DNA of 64,000 nucleotides from Euborellia annulipes (Eukaryota > Arthropoda > Insecta > Dermaptera > Anisolabididae): the NCBI GenBank assembly GCA_023213315.1, contig JAKCPI010007789.1, positions 1-64,000 on the forward strand, given 5' to 3'. A program made the translations under genes and the position numbers. The notes under the pieces were generated by a model, which had not been told where the DNA came from, did no database searches, and was given only the letters and a program-made list of their open reading frames with translations. Below are positions 31,816 to 42,591 of this stretch, piece after piece (positions within the stretch are counted from its first letter, which is position 1; the number at the start of each line of letters is the position of its first letter).

Positions 31816-32697
31816 GGGGGTTCAGGAGCGACGTCTAAACGTACTTAAAAAAAAAAAACTAAACTATTATAAGGAATTTTTCAATGCGGTTTTTTTTTTA
31901 ATGAATTAAATTCATAAGAGATTATTGGGACATCGAGCTATAATTTTTTTAATGACTTATTAAAAAATTATCGTAATTAATTTTTTTGTTATCAAGCAAA
32001 TACAAAAAAACAATCTGTCCCAATAATCTTTAATTTTTTTAAAATTTAAAAATGGATTTATTGTTATTATTAATCACATATTAATTAAGAAATTTTTAAA
32101 ATAAGCTTAGATGATTTATTTAAAATTCAACTGTCAAATTAGTTCAGCATTCTTGCAATAGATTGCAGGCTAGACTAACAGCTGATCCCCTTTTGGCTTA
32201 TATGGACTCTGTTATGCAATGGTGTGTCAAAGACCAAAAAATTCAAAATTGAGTTAAACATGGAATATTGTTTCAAATGCTTTAATTAATAGTATTTTTT
32301 ATGAAATATGTCCTAAAAAATTTATATTTAATGTTACTTGCACAATTGATAAGAAAAATTATATAGAATCCAATGTAAACAAAAAACTTTATTGTTGATT
32401 TTCTCAAAACTCGATGTTTGGTCTTTGACACACCATTGCATAACAGGGTTCATATCTGGCCTATATTTATATATTTTTATGCTTTTATAAAAGATACATA
32501 ATATATAATAACATTTATAAAGTATTTATTGTTAAGAGGTCAATGAAAATCAACCAAATGCATTAAATATTATTAGCTACTATTTTGACATCTCTTGGCA
32601 AATTTTTGAATTACTTGATATTTGGGCATACTTTTTATGACACACAACGCCATCTTAGCGGGAAAAACATGCGTAACACCTTCACTCCCGAGCCCCT
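31816..32697 (+). mobile_element. piggyBac-like MITE, copy 1, interrupted
   Basis: TTAA on both sides (31812-31815, 32698-32701); ends GGGGGTTCAGGAGCGACG and the complement of AGGGGCTCGGGAGTGAAGG. Without its insert it is about 630 bp and matches the opposite-strand copy at 50295-50909 over its length. TTAA duplications are typical of piggyBac. No transposase. Confidence 0.8.
32203..32452. mobile_element. TA-type MITE nested in the piggyBac-like copy
   Basis: Ends TGGACTCTGTTATGCAATGG and the complement of TGAACCCTGTTATGCAATGG, flanked by TA. The uninterrupted sister copy near 50540 reads GTATATCTGGC across the site. A second copy is at 41203-41453. Confidence 0.9.
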
Positions 32698-32721
32698 TTA
32701 AATAAAAACTTTTAACAGTCT

Positions 32722-32932
32722 GGAAGGCCCGGGGCGCAGGTTAGGATCCCAGGTAGTCCGATGAATTTATTAGAGATTAGAGATGCCATCTCCTGAGACA
32801 GGAAACGGTAACCCACCTCATTATCGTTCCCATGAAAGTTGGTCCTCAAAGTAACGTGTCTGGTCTTACACTAATGACCGCATCGTATAGATTCTATATG
32901 GCCTAAGATGCCGAATGGACTAAAAAAAACAG
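32722..32932 (+). repeat. tRNA-headed SINE with CCCACCTCA middle
   Basis: B-box region GGTTAGGATCCCAGGTAGTC, a middle region AACGGTAACCCACCTCATTA and CATGAAAGTTGGTCCTCAAA, then the tail ATATGGCCTAAGATGCCGAA. The head is truncated. Confidence 0.65.
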
Positions 32933-32934
32933 AC

Positions 32935-33955
32935 CAAGTTCTCCAGCGTTCCACATAATTTAAAAACAAAATATACTAAAATCAATTAAACTTTAAATTT
33001 GAAAAACGGACCATCTCTCCTTCAATAAATAGTTATCATTTTTTTTTTTAATAACTAATTATCTTTTAATAACATATATAAAATAAAAATAAATTACAAT
33101 CTAGATAATATTTTTGCAAAATAAATTATTTAAATTTATTTATTAAAAAAAAAAAAAAAAAAAAAAAAATCATTCATTTGTCAGAGTCAAGGATATAAAT
33201 TGGCAACTTGGTCATCCTTGTAAGGAAGGAAACAGAGACAGACAGACAGACAGACAGACGAAGGACAAACACATCTATAATCATGACAATATTCAAGTTA
33301 ATTAATTCTGATTTGATATATTCATCTATCTATTCAAAATTATTCTCTTTTTATATTATCTCTCTCTAATTATTATCAATAATAAATCAAATTTATTTGA
33401 AATAATAATCTTTATTTGATTCAAAGTAAACAGCTTATAGATATAATAATAATTTCCTTCTTCTTTCAATATATACAAAGGTGATATAACCAACATCGTA
33501 ATTTATCATTATTACTAAAAAACAAACATCATTTTAATAATAAAACAAAACGAAAATTTAATTTATATTCTGATTATAATTTCTTTTATGAACTATAATG
33601 ATTTAACTGCATCCCTCTCAAACTCACGTCTTGAAAGGGGGCGTAGAGAGTCGACTTTTAAATCCAATTTGATTTATTTTCTCCCTAAGTGAGGGCGCGA
33701 GGAGCCCGTTAATATTCAGTTATGGAGTAGGTATGTAACGCTTGTAGTATATTTCCAAAAGTTTCGTATGCATAAAATAATTATGGGCGAAATATAAATG
33801 TCACGCAAGAATATTTATAGTTCAATCGAGTAAGAATAGGGAAAGGGAAGGAATTTCGTGGGGATGCGAAATGTGCTGGCGCCATATTATATTTATTTAT
33901 AATAAATGTTATACTGTTTTTAATAAATAATTAATATTAATAAAAAATGTTTTTT
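32935..33955. other. AT-rich DNA with microsatellites
   Basis: A run of about 26 A at 33144-33169 and (GACA)n at 33236-33260. A composition change at 33600-33900 includes GGCGCCATATTATATTTATT. No gene. Confidence 0.35.
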
Positions 33956-33957
33956 TT

Positions 33958-34118
33958 TTTTACTCTTCGGCATCTTAGACCATTTAACGATACACATTAT
34001 TAGTAGAAACGATATCTTTAGGGGGCCAGGCACATTTATTTATACCATTTGGTATTCAAATGTTTAAATAAATCGAACTGCCTGGGATCCGAACCCGCGC
34101 CTCTTAGCTTCCAGACCA
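33958..34118 (-). repeat. tRNA-derived SINE
   Basis: Minus strand: GAGGCGCGGGTTCGGATCCC (B box), AGGCAGTTCGATTTATTTAA, TACCAAATGG and the tail TAAATGGTCTAAGATGCCGA. Confidence 0.7.
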
Positions 34119-34189
34119 TCATTATTGACATTTGTAAATAATTCTAGCTTCTCGGCCACGGAGGAGGGGGGAGGGAATACAAAATTTTG

Positions 34190-34420
34190 CCAAAACAAAA
34201 AGAAAATGCAACCAATGTAGTTTCTTTATTGAGATCAGTCCAAGATTAACCTATCGGTCCTAGGTTTGGACCATCATCAGAGCTGTGCCTTTTTGACAAA
34301 GCCTCAGTTCTGACGATGGTCCAAACCAGGGACCCGAAAGATTAATCGTGGGCTGATCTCAATAACGAAACTACATTGGTTGCATTTTCTTGTTTCATCT
34401 TTCTTCAACATCTACTCTAC
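34190..34420. repeat. Palindromic element with two hammerhead-like motifs
   Basis: Arms AAAATGCAACCAATGTAGTT and its complement. Sense CTGACGATGGTCC (34310-34322) ... GACCCGAAAG; antisense CTGATGATGGTCC ... GGACCGATAG. Stem II GGTCC/GGACC is kept in the antisense arm. The same family forms the outer arms of 42310-43765. Confidence 0.7.
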
Positions 34421-34792
34421 AGTCATACCCCTATTTCTCCAGTTACAATTATAATTATACTTTGACGCATTTGTATACAATATATTATTTCATTATTTTC
34501 TCTCAGATTTCATAGATTATATAGACTTACTAACCCATATATTGAGAAAAATTAATTAATTATTTGGATTTTTTAAACTTTCAAAAAGTAAAATAAATCT
34601 TCTTCTGTCCTCGCCCTTATTATTCCCGCTTTGGTGCGGGGTCGGCGGACCTTATTCTCCCTCTCCACTCCCCCCTATCCAATGCTGTTGTCTCCGAAAG
34701 GCCAAGCTCGGACATATCTCTCCTGACCCGGTGAAACCAAGTCATCCCGTAGCCAAAAAGTAAAATAAATACTTCTGCGTATTGTCCGTTTA

Positions 34793-34839
34793 TTTGTAAA
34801 TATTTCGATCCCAGTGGGACGGGATCATCTTCAGTACAA
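34793..34839 (-). ncRNA. Mini-hammerhead-like motif with strong stems
   Basis: Minus strand: TTGTA, CTGAAGA, T, GATCCC-GTCCCACT-GGGATC, GAAAT, ATT, TACAA. Stem II is six perfect pairs, stem I five perfect pairs (34835-34839 with 34793-34797). The base after GAAA and the cleavage triplet (ATT) differ from the usual C and GTC but still fit NUH. The most convincing secondary structure in the window. Confidence 0.6.
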
Positions 34840-35099
34840 TCAACAGTATGTTTTAGTTTTTATTGTGAGAAGCGAAAAATAATTGAGACGATTCTCCAAA
34901 CCTCCTCTTCCTGACTACTTGCTTGTCTCTTTGTATTTAATGAAAATATTTTCTTCTTGAAAAAAATTATTTTAATCAAACTAGAGCCGACGGTTACTAG
35001 TTTAAAATTAATTAAGAATATTATTAGCGGATGGATTAAAAACAAAAATGTATTCAAATTTATCATAATATAGTGAAAAAAAAAAAACAATTTATAATT

Positions 35100-36020
35100 A
35101 ATTCAAAAATAAAATCTGTTTTTTCCAACCTTCTCCAGATATATTTATATTTCCCGGTTGATAATTAAGTCGTCAATTTCTAAAACTTTTAACACAGGTT
35201 GTTCGAGAAAATAATCTCCATGTGTCAGGAGGTGGAAAAAAACATTTAATATTGAAAAGGCCGTAAAAACGGAAAGTAAAACCATTTTGTAGGAGAAATC
35301 GGCATAAATCTTATAAATTGCGTTCGGATCTCTTTTTCAATTTCAAAAGTTAGCTATTTTGAAGAGAAGGACAATTGAATTTAATGGCGGAGGGAATTTT
35401 TTCTTCTTTTTTTTTAAGTCATAAAAATTAAATTAAATAGAGAAAGAGAGAGAGAAAATTGTAATCATAAATCGATGTGAAGAATAAAGGAGGTTGAAAA
35501 AACACATTAAGGTTTTTTTTTTTTACAAAATGACCAATTTTGGGTAAATTATGACCCATTAATTTTAGAATTTAAATTAAAAAAAAAAAAAAAATGAGGT
35601 GTGGTCAATTCATAACCTTGCTTTAGAAAAACAACATCTTGCTTATCTTTTAATTATTTCAGTTTAATTACCGGATTTTAATACATATATTTAATTTCGC
35701 CCGGATCGCGCAGGTCCAAAAATGAAAAAACCTCGAATCGATATTTTAAATACGCGTAATTCCATAATTTATATAACTGAATAGGCATAAATTAAAAAGT
35801 TTTAATATTCTTTGTTTATACACAGTATATAAATTTATAAAAAAAAAAGTTAAGTCTTTTCGGCTTTAATACTACTCAAATTATTCTAATTACGGTATAT
35901 GGACGATGTTATGCATAAAGGAACCAAGCGCCATTATGATCGAAATTGAGATAAGACCGCCATCTTGTAGGGAAAAAGAAGATCTACTCTTTATTTAAAT
36001 CACAACATTATTAGTCTGTG
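35100..36020. other. AT-rich DNA, no gene seen
   Basis: Homopolymer-rich. AGTCTTTTCGGC near 35855 may be a short piece of the SINE tail. Nothing else supported. Confidence 0.35.
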
Positions 36021-36029
36021 TACTTTTTT

Positions 36030-36170
36030 ACTTTCTCTTACCTATGTGTATATGTAATATATATATATAGAGAGAAAGTATTGGATTCATGTCAAAAATT
36101 CAATGTCGAGATTTTGATGGATATACACGTTTTGAGGTCCTCTGAATCCAAAAAAGTGGTTTTCGCGACC
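36030..36170 (-). repeat. Family A repeat, 5' part
   Basis: ACTTTCTCTTACC hairpin, TTGGATTCATGTCAAAAATT, GATGGATATACACGTTTTGA and TTTTTGGATTC complement-type block; it breaks off at GTTTTCGCGAC, where a SINE head piece begins. A second hairpin start follows at 36227-36262 with TAGGCCTA in its loop. Confidence 0.65.
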
Positions 36171-36222
36171 CTTGGTATAGAAGACAGGCGCACTACTAAC
36201 TACCCCAAGCTCGAGGACTGTA
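36170..36222 (-). repeat. tRNA-derived SINE head fragment
   Basis: Minus strand CTCGAGCTTGGGGTAGTTAG then TAGTGCGCCTGTCTTCTATA CCAAG equals the A-box end of the SINE at 4526. Confidence 0.55.
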
Positions 36223-36336
36223 TACTTTCTCTTACTTACATGTATATATATAGGCCTATATATTCAATATTATAATATAGTTGATCTATGGTTATTATAA
36301 GCAAGGTACTTTATTATTATTCTTATCCCTCCTCAG

Positions 36337-36407
36337 GTCCTTCAACAAGTACCCGTAGAATTTCTGCAAGTTCCACATATTATTGTAGTGCCTATGCCCG
36401 AAAATAC
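36337..36407 (+). other. Weak candidate exon
   Basis: After the acceptor-like ATCCCTCCTCAG one frame reads VLQQVPVEFLQVPHIIVVPM before a GTAGGC donor. The valine-proline pattern looks protein-like, but the exon is short, the donor weak, and a second frame is open for 64 codons. Unrecognised. Confidence 0.22.
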
Positions 36408-36496
36408 GTAGGCAAAATTTACTTTGGAAGGTCTTCATGTGTCTTTGCTTTTAATGTATTGGAATTAAATAGTAACAGCTAGCTGTATCTTTGGGT

Positions 36497-36758
36497 CAAG
36501 GGCGGATACAAGGGGGGTAAAGGAGGTAATTACCCCCCCCCCCGAGATTTAAAAAAAATACTTTTTTTTCGAAAAAAAATTTATTTTTAATGTAAAATTT
36601 TAAAAATTAATACTTAAAAATTTGATTTGTATTTATATTCTGGCAAATAAGTACAGAATGCGTCTTTAAATTACCGAAATTACGAAAAAATTGTGTGCTG
36701 TGCGACGAGACACACCAGATTACCCCCCTCCCGAGAAACACCTCTGGATCCGCCCTTG
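36497..36758 (+). mobile_element. hAT-type MITE, CAAGGGCGGA family, copy 4
   Basis: Perfect 8-bp duplication CTTTGGGT (36489-36496, 36759-36766). Ends CAAGGGCGGATACAAGGGG and CTCTGGATCCGCCCTTG are the cleanest of the family and can serve as its reference. Confidence 0.94.
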
Positions 36759-36869
36759 CTTTGGGTTCATTAAAAATTTAACACATGTTATATGGAATTT
36801 TTTATTGCAATTCGTCTATGTTACCATCCCCTAAAACATTTAGTATTCCTCCTTAATCACCCTGTATAA

Positions 36870-37029
36870 TATATCAAAAAATCTGGGGTGACTGGCGCCC
36901 ACTCCCACCTTCTCTCCTCTGGTGTTGTGAAGGGTGGGTTTTTTTCTTTCTCTTTTGTGTTTTTTTTTTTTTTATTTTTTTTTTTTGGGCAGTGGGGTAC
37001 AATTTTATAAATAAATATTATTTATTAAT

Positions 37030-37061
<32 letters not shown>

Positions 37062-37144
37062 GTGTGGGGAGTGTGGGAAAAATAAAATTTTAATTTAAAA
37101 TAAATAATTATTTTTAAAGAAAAAAAAAAAAAAAAAAAAAAAAA
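36870..37144. other. Family A start followed by a homopolymer patch
   Basis: AAAAAATCTGGGGTGACTGG is the outer end of family A. After about 36905 the sequence turns into T runs, GGGCAGTGGGG, more T runs and a run of about 25 A. The patch looks like poorly resolved consensus. Confidence 0.45.
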
Positions 37145-38210
37145 CTATGGAATCATTTGGGTTGCCTTCCGGAAAGGGGGAACTTTTAGATTTCAAATTG
37201 GTTAGGTAATTTTCTAAATGGAGGCATAAGATTATAAACGAGAATATAAATTCCATAACAAATGGTACAAAATTTGACAAACCTTTATCTTTCCGAATTT
37301 ACTGAAATATTTTTCTCTGGTTTTATGGCAAAATTAAGATTCCTATATATTTTTTTTAATTTAATTTAAAATCGTAATTTTTTAAAATTTTTATAGAAAA
37401 AATCGTCCCTTCCAAAAAAAATAAAAATTGCTTTACCGGTATATTAAATTTAACTCAAAATGAACAATCCGAGAATATGTAGTTTCAATTATTTTATAAT
37501 ATTCTCATTTGATATAATTTGAATATATATTGGCGGTAAAAATATTCGTTCAATTTTGGACATGAGTCACCACTATTGGTGTCCAACTGGATAGCGGACA
37601 ACCGAGAGAGAGAGAGAGAGACAAGGCCAGACACGGAGTCACGACTCTCACGCCCGTGAATGCCTACGGGCGTTATCGTGACCTCTCTCCCCCGGTCTCT
37701 CTCTCTCTCTCTCTCTCACTCTCTTGTAATCTCTTCCAATTGGAAAGAGATCAACTCTCGCACCCAGTTCTAGTGATGTCGGCAGGCACACTCCCTCTCC
37801 GCCTCCTCTTGTTTTATAACCTGTGATTTGAACGCCAACAATTTTACAACAACCGGCAGCTGGACACAAAATGGCTTGTCGACGATAACAACAACAACAA
37901 CAACAACATCATTCCCTAATTTATATTTTGGTATTAGCACTCTAATATGAATGGGGATAGAGAGACTTTGACAATGACCCCTTGATAGATGAACAACTCG
38001 ACTTACTTTTGGTGATATACAGAAATATATTATTAGACAGGAAAGAATTTTATATCCTTTTCCTTTTAGTATAAGAGTACATTCATATAAATTAAATTAT
38101 TTTATGATGATGGTCTTTCTACCATTGATTGTAGAATTAGGCCAAAACTCTATTTAAATTAACTTCAGACTTCTTTCAAGAAGGCTAGATGGAAGCACCG
38201 TTGCGAGTGT
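37145..38210. promoter_or_regulatory. AT-rich DNA with a GA/CT-rich, GC-richer core at 37560-37900
   Basis: (GA)n near 37604-37620 and (CT)n near 37696-37717 can pair with each other. CCCGTGAATGCCTACGGGCG lies between, AAAATGGC (GCCATTTT on the other strand) at 37868, then (CAA)n. No gene recognised; a GAGA-type regulatory element is possible. Confidence 0.25.
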
Positions 38211-38214
38211 TGTA

Positions 38215-38435
38215 CAGTGAGCGCCACAATTAGGTCCCCACCTGATAGCTAGAGCCTCAAGTATATTGTATAATATATGATGTATAGTGGAATAATTTGA
38301 ATGACCGAAAAGGTAAAACGTAAAATCTGCTACAGATGATTTTATTTTACCTTTTCAAAATTAAAATTATTTCACCATTTACCATATACTTAATCCTAAA
38401 GCTATCAGATGGGGACTTAATTGTGGCGCTCACTG
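38215..38435. mobile_element. Tc1/mariner-type MITE, CAGTGAGCGCC family
   Basis: TA on both sides (38213-38214, 38436-38437). Ends CAGTGAGCGCCACAATTAGG and the near-exact complement. Related by its CAGTGAG start to the elements at 15080 and 40067 but otherwise distinct. Confidence 0.88.
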
Positions 38436-38684
38436 TACATGACTGACAGGTGCAGGAATGAAAAGCTGTATTTTTTGAGAAAATATGGTAACATGGATGA
38501 TGAGTGGATTTCTCCAATACTAAAGTATTTTTAGTTTGATTGCTGTAAGTTAGATAATCCGAAAGATAAATGGTTTTCGATTGTGTGGTCCGCATAGAAC
38601 TTCTTTAGTAATTTGGACATTTTGGTTGTCAAATTTCTAGCAACCTAAATATAAACTAAATAATTCACCGTTGGTACTAGTTGA

Positions 38685-38835
38685 AACATTCTTAAATTTA
38701 ATTAAATTCTCGTCTAATTATAGATTTAAAAAATAACACTAGGTTAAGTTTCAAAAGGTTTTTATTTTATTTAGACTAAAAATAAAAACCTTTTGAAACT
38801 TAACCTAGTGTTATTTTTTAAAACTCTAATTAGAT
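38685..38835. repeat. Hairpin related to the 28.1-kb palindrome
   Basis: AACACTAGGTTAAGTTTCAA and its exact complement flank TTTAGACTAAA with arms over 40 bp. The outer sequence matches the 28145 element, so the central part has been lost. Confidence 0.65.
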
Positions 38836-38889
38836 GAGAATTTCATTTAATAAACTTTATCTTTTAATAATATGATTAATACATAATTT

Positions 38890-39112
38890 TTTTTTAAACA
38901 CATTTTTTTCTCATTCACACTCACACTCCCACACAGTCTTTTCGGCAACTCAGATCATTTAAGACTTTGACGATAACCGTTATATATGATATCTATTGGG
39001 GTTCCAGGCATTTCTATTTAAGTCATTTGGCATCCAAATGGCTTAAATAAAATCATCGGACTGCCTGGGATAGAAGGTTAGCACGCTACCAACTACACCA
39101 AGCCCGAGGGCT
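38890..39112 (-). repeat. tRNA-derived SINE, nearly complete
   Basis: Minus strand: CCTCGGGCTTGGTGTAGTTG (A box), GGTAGCGTGCTAACC, CCCAGGCAGTCCGATGATTT, AGCCATTTGGATGCCAAATG, tail TAAATGATCTGAGTTGCCGA AAAGACTGTGTG, then GAGTG repeats and A-rich end. Same subfamily as 4526 and 42592. Confidence 0.8.
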
Positions 39113-39221
39113 AAACATAATTGATTGAAAAAATAAATATTTTCTTTTGTTTGTAAAATGAAAGCAAGCGAATGTAGTAGAATATATTATATATATATAA
39201 TTTTTTTTTTTTTTGTTTTAG

Positions 39222-39303
39222 ATGATCATCTACATTCCTGAAATTAATTTGAAGTCATTTGTTGGACTGCTAAGATCAATTTACGGCAACACTTGGCAAA
39301 ACT
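39222..39303 (+). CDS. Candidate internal coding exon, protein unknown
   Basis: A long T tract and GTTTTAG precede it, and CAAAACT/GTAAGT follows. Only one frame is open through the 82 bp, reading MIIYIPEINLKSFVGLLRSI and on to GNTWQN. Joined to the exon at 20365 in phase 0 the frame stays open (QAENIR then MIIYIPE), so both may belong to one gene with a 19-kb intron. Not recognised. ATG at its first base may be fortuitous. Confidence 0.42.
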
Positions 39304-39880
39304 GTAAGTCACCCAACACTAACAAATTGTAAGATTTTAATAATTGATAGATGAATTTTAACATGAATTTGAATTTTTTTCAAACACACAAAAATTTGGA
39401 AAATTAATGAAAACGAGAGATCTTAAATAATTTTTAATATCAAAAACAATAATTATGGGATAATTAATATATTTTCTTTTTCTACCAAAAATTTGAAAAA
39501 CATATTAAGCTATAAACCAGAAAAATATTTTTGTTTTATTTCTATTATTTGAAAAATAATGAATCGTGTCGATGAACTATCTTAAGATAAATTATAGGCC
39601 TAATAATAGATATGAATAAAACTTATGTGATTAGTCCCACCGTTATTTTTTTCTACTTTTACAAAAGATTATTCTGTAGTCGTAAATGAGGATTCTCACT
39701 CTCTTGCCTCTACACGTGCTTGTTTTTTTTTCCAATTCAATGGAAAAAGTTTGAATTGAATTTTTCCAAACTTTTAAAGAGATATCAATAATTTTTACAA
39801 TATTAAAACTCATCCTTTTCTAAAGCGATCGTTTATTCATCTGTACCGCGATCTGTACATCCCAAACGACACACGCACCG
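39304..39880. other. AT-rich DNA, no gene seen
   Basis: Nothing recognised apart from TAGGCCTA at 39595-39602. Confidence 0.35.
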
Positions 39881-39885
39881 GAGCC

Positions 39886-40060
39886 ATAAGTGCCTGATGT
39901 GCTCGAGAGAGGAGCCTTGAGCTTAGGCAACTAAAATGCTTAGGCGTCGGAATTGTTGCCTAAAAGTAGCTTTTTTCAAAAAAGAATGATTTATTTATTC
40001 TAAAAATATTGGTTTGGTTCAAGGCTCCACTCTCAAGCATATCAGACACTTGGGGCACTG
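39886..40060. mobile_element. MITE with 44-bp ends, hAT-like
   Basis: GGAGCCATAAGTGCCTGATG and GAGAGAGGAGCCTTGAGC mirror the right end AAGGCTCCACTCTCAAGC and TCAGACACTTGGGGCACTG. The right end reads CAGTGCCCC on the minus strand, a hAT-like start. No duplication preserved. Confidence 0.6.
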
Positions 40061-40066
40061 ATTGTA

Positions 40067-40281
40067 CAGTGAGGGACAATATTAAGTCCCACCCATGCGT
40101 TTTATACTTGTGATAATTTCATTGTTTTGAAAAAAATATTATATAATCTATTTTTTAATGGAAACTTTCATGGTTCAAACCTAGAAAATTTCCAATAAAA
40201 ATTTTCATTTTCTTTTATAAAAACAATGAAATAATCACAAATAGAAAACGCATGGGTGGGACTTAATATTGTCTCTCACTG
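40067..40281. mobile_element. Tc1/mariner-type MITE, second copy of the 15080 family
   Basis: TA on both sides (40065-40066, 40282-40283); CAGTGAGGGACAATATTAAG and its complement at the ends; fully palindromic with A/T-rich centre. Confidence 0.9.
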
Positions 40282-40479
40282 TACCTTCCCTCTTTAACCC
40301 ACTATTTATAGACCTTTATTTAATTTTCGATACTGGGGTCTTAAAGGAGGAATAGGACAAATTTCATGTATATATTGACTAGTCTATTAAATATTTCAAA
40401 AATTCTAAAGATAGTGAAACTAAATTAGTTGAAACGTTTTTTAAAAGTTAATGTAGTTTAATTATTCAAGTCTTATATC

Positions 40480-40512
40480 TCGGTTGCTTTCCTCCACATC
40501 TTCAGCACATCA
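40480..40512 (-). ncRNA. Degenerate hammerhead-like motif
   Basis: Minus strand CTGAAGATGTGGAGG ... CAACCGAGATATA. The CTGAAGA core is intact, but GAAAC is replaced by GAGAT. Confidence 0.35.
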
Positions 40513-40669
40513 TTATTCCTCTTTTCCAATAGTATAGCACTCGAAATATACAGTTACGTCAAAAAATTCATTCATTTGAGATTTTTCACAAATTTAGGAA
40601 AAAAAATAGAAATTTTTAAAAATGTTATAATCCAGTCCTAAGCTGATCGAATTCCAGATCTCGGGGGTC

Positions 40670-40935
40670 TTCTAAACGGCTTCTTAAACTTTTTGAAGTC
40701 GCGGCCCCCTTAGAACTCAATATCTCACGGCCCCCCTTTTTATTTAAATCAGATTGGTTAAAAAACTATTTATAATTTTGAATTTTCTGTATGCATACCC
40801 TTAATAGTCAATGCATGCATTTAATAATGTTAACAGTGAAAGCGTGAAAAAAATAAACACGCTTATTTTTGTTACATTTGCGACACTTCGCGGCCCTCCT
40901 GCGGGTAATCCATGGCCTCATAGAGGGCAGTGATC
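40670..40935. mobile_element. hAT-type remnant
   Basis: TTCTTAAACTTTTTGAAGTC with GCGGCCCCCTTAG on the left and CTTCGCGGCCCTCCTGCGGG on the right resemble the facing ends of hAT elements of the CTCAAACTTTTT type. No clear duplication. Confidence 0.45.
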
Positions 40936-40961
40936 TAGGCAATTTATCTCTTAAGTCATTA

Positions 40962-41150
40962 GTGTCAAACCTGATATTGTGGTTACTCTGAAGGGTAACT
41001 AACTTTCATGGAAAAAAATACTGAGGTGTGTTCCCTTTTCCTTCCTCAAGAGGAGGCATTTCAAATAGAGCTGGATAATTTTTTATCATGAGGTGGATTT
41101 GAACTCGAGTTGTCTTCAAATCAGGATTTTAAGCTTAACTGCTCTTAATC
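40962..41150 (-). repeat. tRNA-headed SINE, CCCACCTCA subtype
   Basis: Minus strand: AAGCAGTTAAGC-like head, GAGTTCAAATCCACCTCATG (B box), GGAAAAGGGAACACACCTCA, AGTTACCCTTCAGAGTAACC, then ATATCAGGTTTGACAC. The terminal tail is not visible. Confidence 0.6.
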
Positions 41151-41202
41151 GCCTCTTCAGAGCTTTTATATATCTAGTAACAAATGACGATTAAATTATA
41201 AA

Positions 41203-41453
41203 TGGACCCAGTTAAGCATTACTGTGTCAAGCGCCAAATAATTAAAAATTGAGTTAAGCACGGAATATTGTTTCAAATGCTATAATTAATAGTATTTTTT
41301 ATGAAATATGTCCTAAAAAAATTTATATTTAATGTTACTTGCACAATTGACAAAAAAATTATATATAATCCAATGAAAACAAAAAAACTCTAATGTTAAT
41401 TTTCTCAAAACTCGGTAGATGGCGCTTGACACAATAATGCGTAACAGGGTCCA
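41203..41453. mobile_element. TA-type MITE, second copy of the 32203 family
   Basis: TGGACCCAGTTAAGCATTAC at the left and the complement of TGGACCCTGTTACGCATTAT at the right; the interior matches 32203-32452 closely. Flanking TA is decayed. Confidence 0.8.
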
Positions 41454-41454
41454 A

Positions 41455-42310
41455 ATGGTGTAAAGCTGTTTGGCATGTGCTAGGCGTTCAAGTTTCAAGA
41501 TGGCGCTCAAATTCCGAGGCAATACTTAAAAATTTTCAAGTTGTAAAGTAAAATTGACAAATATTTGAATTTATAAAGATTTAGTTTAGTATACATTCTT
41601 ATCACGTATCAATTATCACCTATTAAGCTATTTAAATTTCTTCGTCTTCGTCTTAGAATTATTATTATTTATTTTTTTTTTTTTTTCAAGAGGGTGATTG
41701 AAGAAACCCGAGTGAGTCTGTGACCACCACTTTGTCTCGTGCACGCAGGCGGACGGGCGGACTGGCGCCTGGCGCCACCTGGCCTCCCCCCCCCTCCCTC
41801 CCGCCTCTCATCTCCCCCGTCCCCTCTTCCCCGGCTTGTTGCACTCCGTCTTATTCTTCTTTTTCGACGTCGTCTGTTTCTTCTTTGTTCGCAACAAGAG
41901 AGATTATTTTTGCATTAGTGTCTCCAATGAATGAAATATTATTCCCAGAGAGAAGAAGAACTCTTTCAAAGCGAAATCTCATTTTAAAATCAAATTTATT
42001 TAAATTCGATTTTTTTTTTTCAAAAAAAAAAAAAAAAAAAAAAAATTTGTAGGAATATTTCTTTTATATATTTATAGCTATGTTCTTTACTTATTATTTT
42101 CCTTTACTGGTCTTGGAATTTTATTCAAATTGAGTCTGGTAAAAATCATCATCACATTTTAATAGCAACTGGAATTTTAATTAAATATTCAAATTAAGTT
42201 TCCAGAAAAAAATAATATTAGAAAACATTTCATCAATAGCGTTACAAGGGTGTGTTCGGAGGAGAGTTAAAATAATTATTGTAACAGGGGGATGTATGAC
42301 TGTAGAGTAG
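41455..42310. other. Gene-free stretch with a CpG- and C-rich patch
   Basis: 41700-41900 is C-rich with GGCGCCTGGCGCCACC and GACGTCGTC and a 110-codon frame whose end is a poly-lysine from the A run at 42020-42045. No family recognised. It may be an untranslated exon or regulatory island. Confidence 0.3.
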
Positions 42311-42591
42311 ATGGTGAAGAAAGAAAAACAAGAAGAATGCAGCCAATGAAGTTTCTTTATTGATTTTAAACTTATTCTTTATTGAGGCTAACGTTCCGAC
42401 CCTAGGTCTGGACCATCATCAGAGTAAAAATATTCATTTAATGAAGATCAAAACGATTTATAATTATAATAGTTGTGAGTTGATAGTTCGTATTTAAAAC
42501 GCAAAAAAAAAATATATTCTTTCCCCAAAAGAGGAGAGCCTCATTTTCAAGAATGAGTCTTTTGCACTTTTGATAACAAATGCAATTGCCC

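Noticed and set aside
34610..34760. Possible rRNA or conserved gene piece (GC-rich CTTTGGTGCGGGGTCGGCGG)
   Set aside because: I cannot align it to any rRNA or protein family from the sequence; it may be part of a hammerhead-bearing repeat but the evidence is too thin.
36860..36910. A seventh hAT MITE copy
   Set aside because: The AATCTGGGGTGACTGGCG block belongs to the outer end of family A; the CAAGGGCGGA termini are absent.
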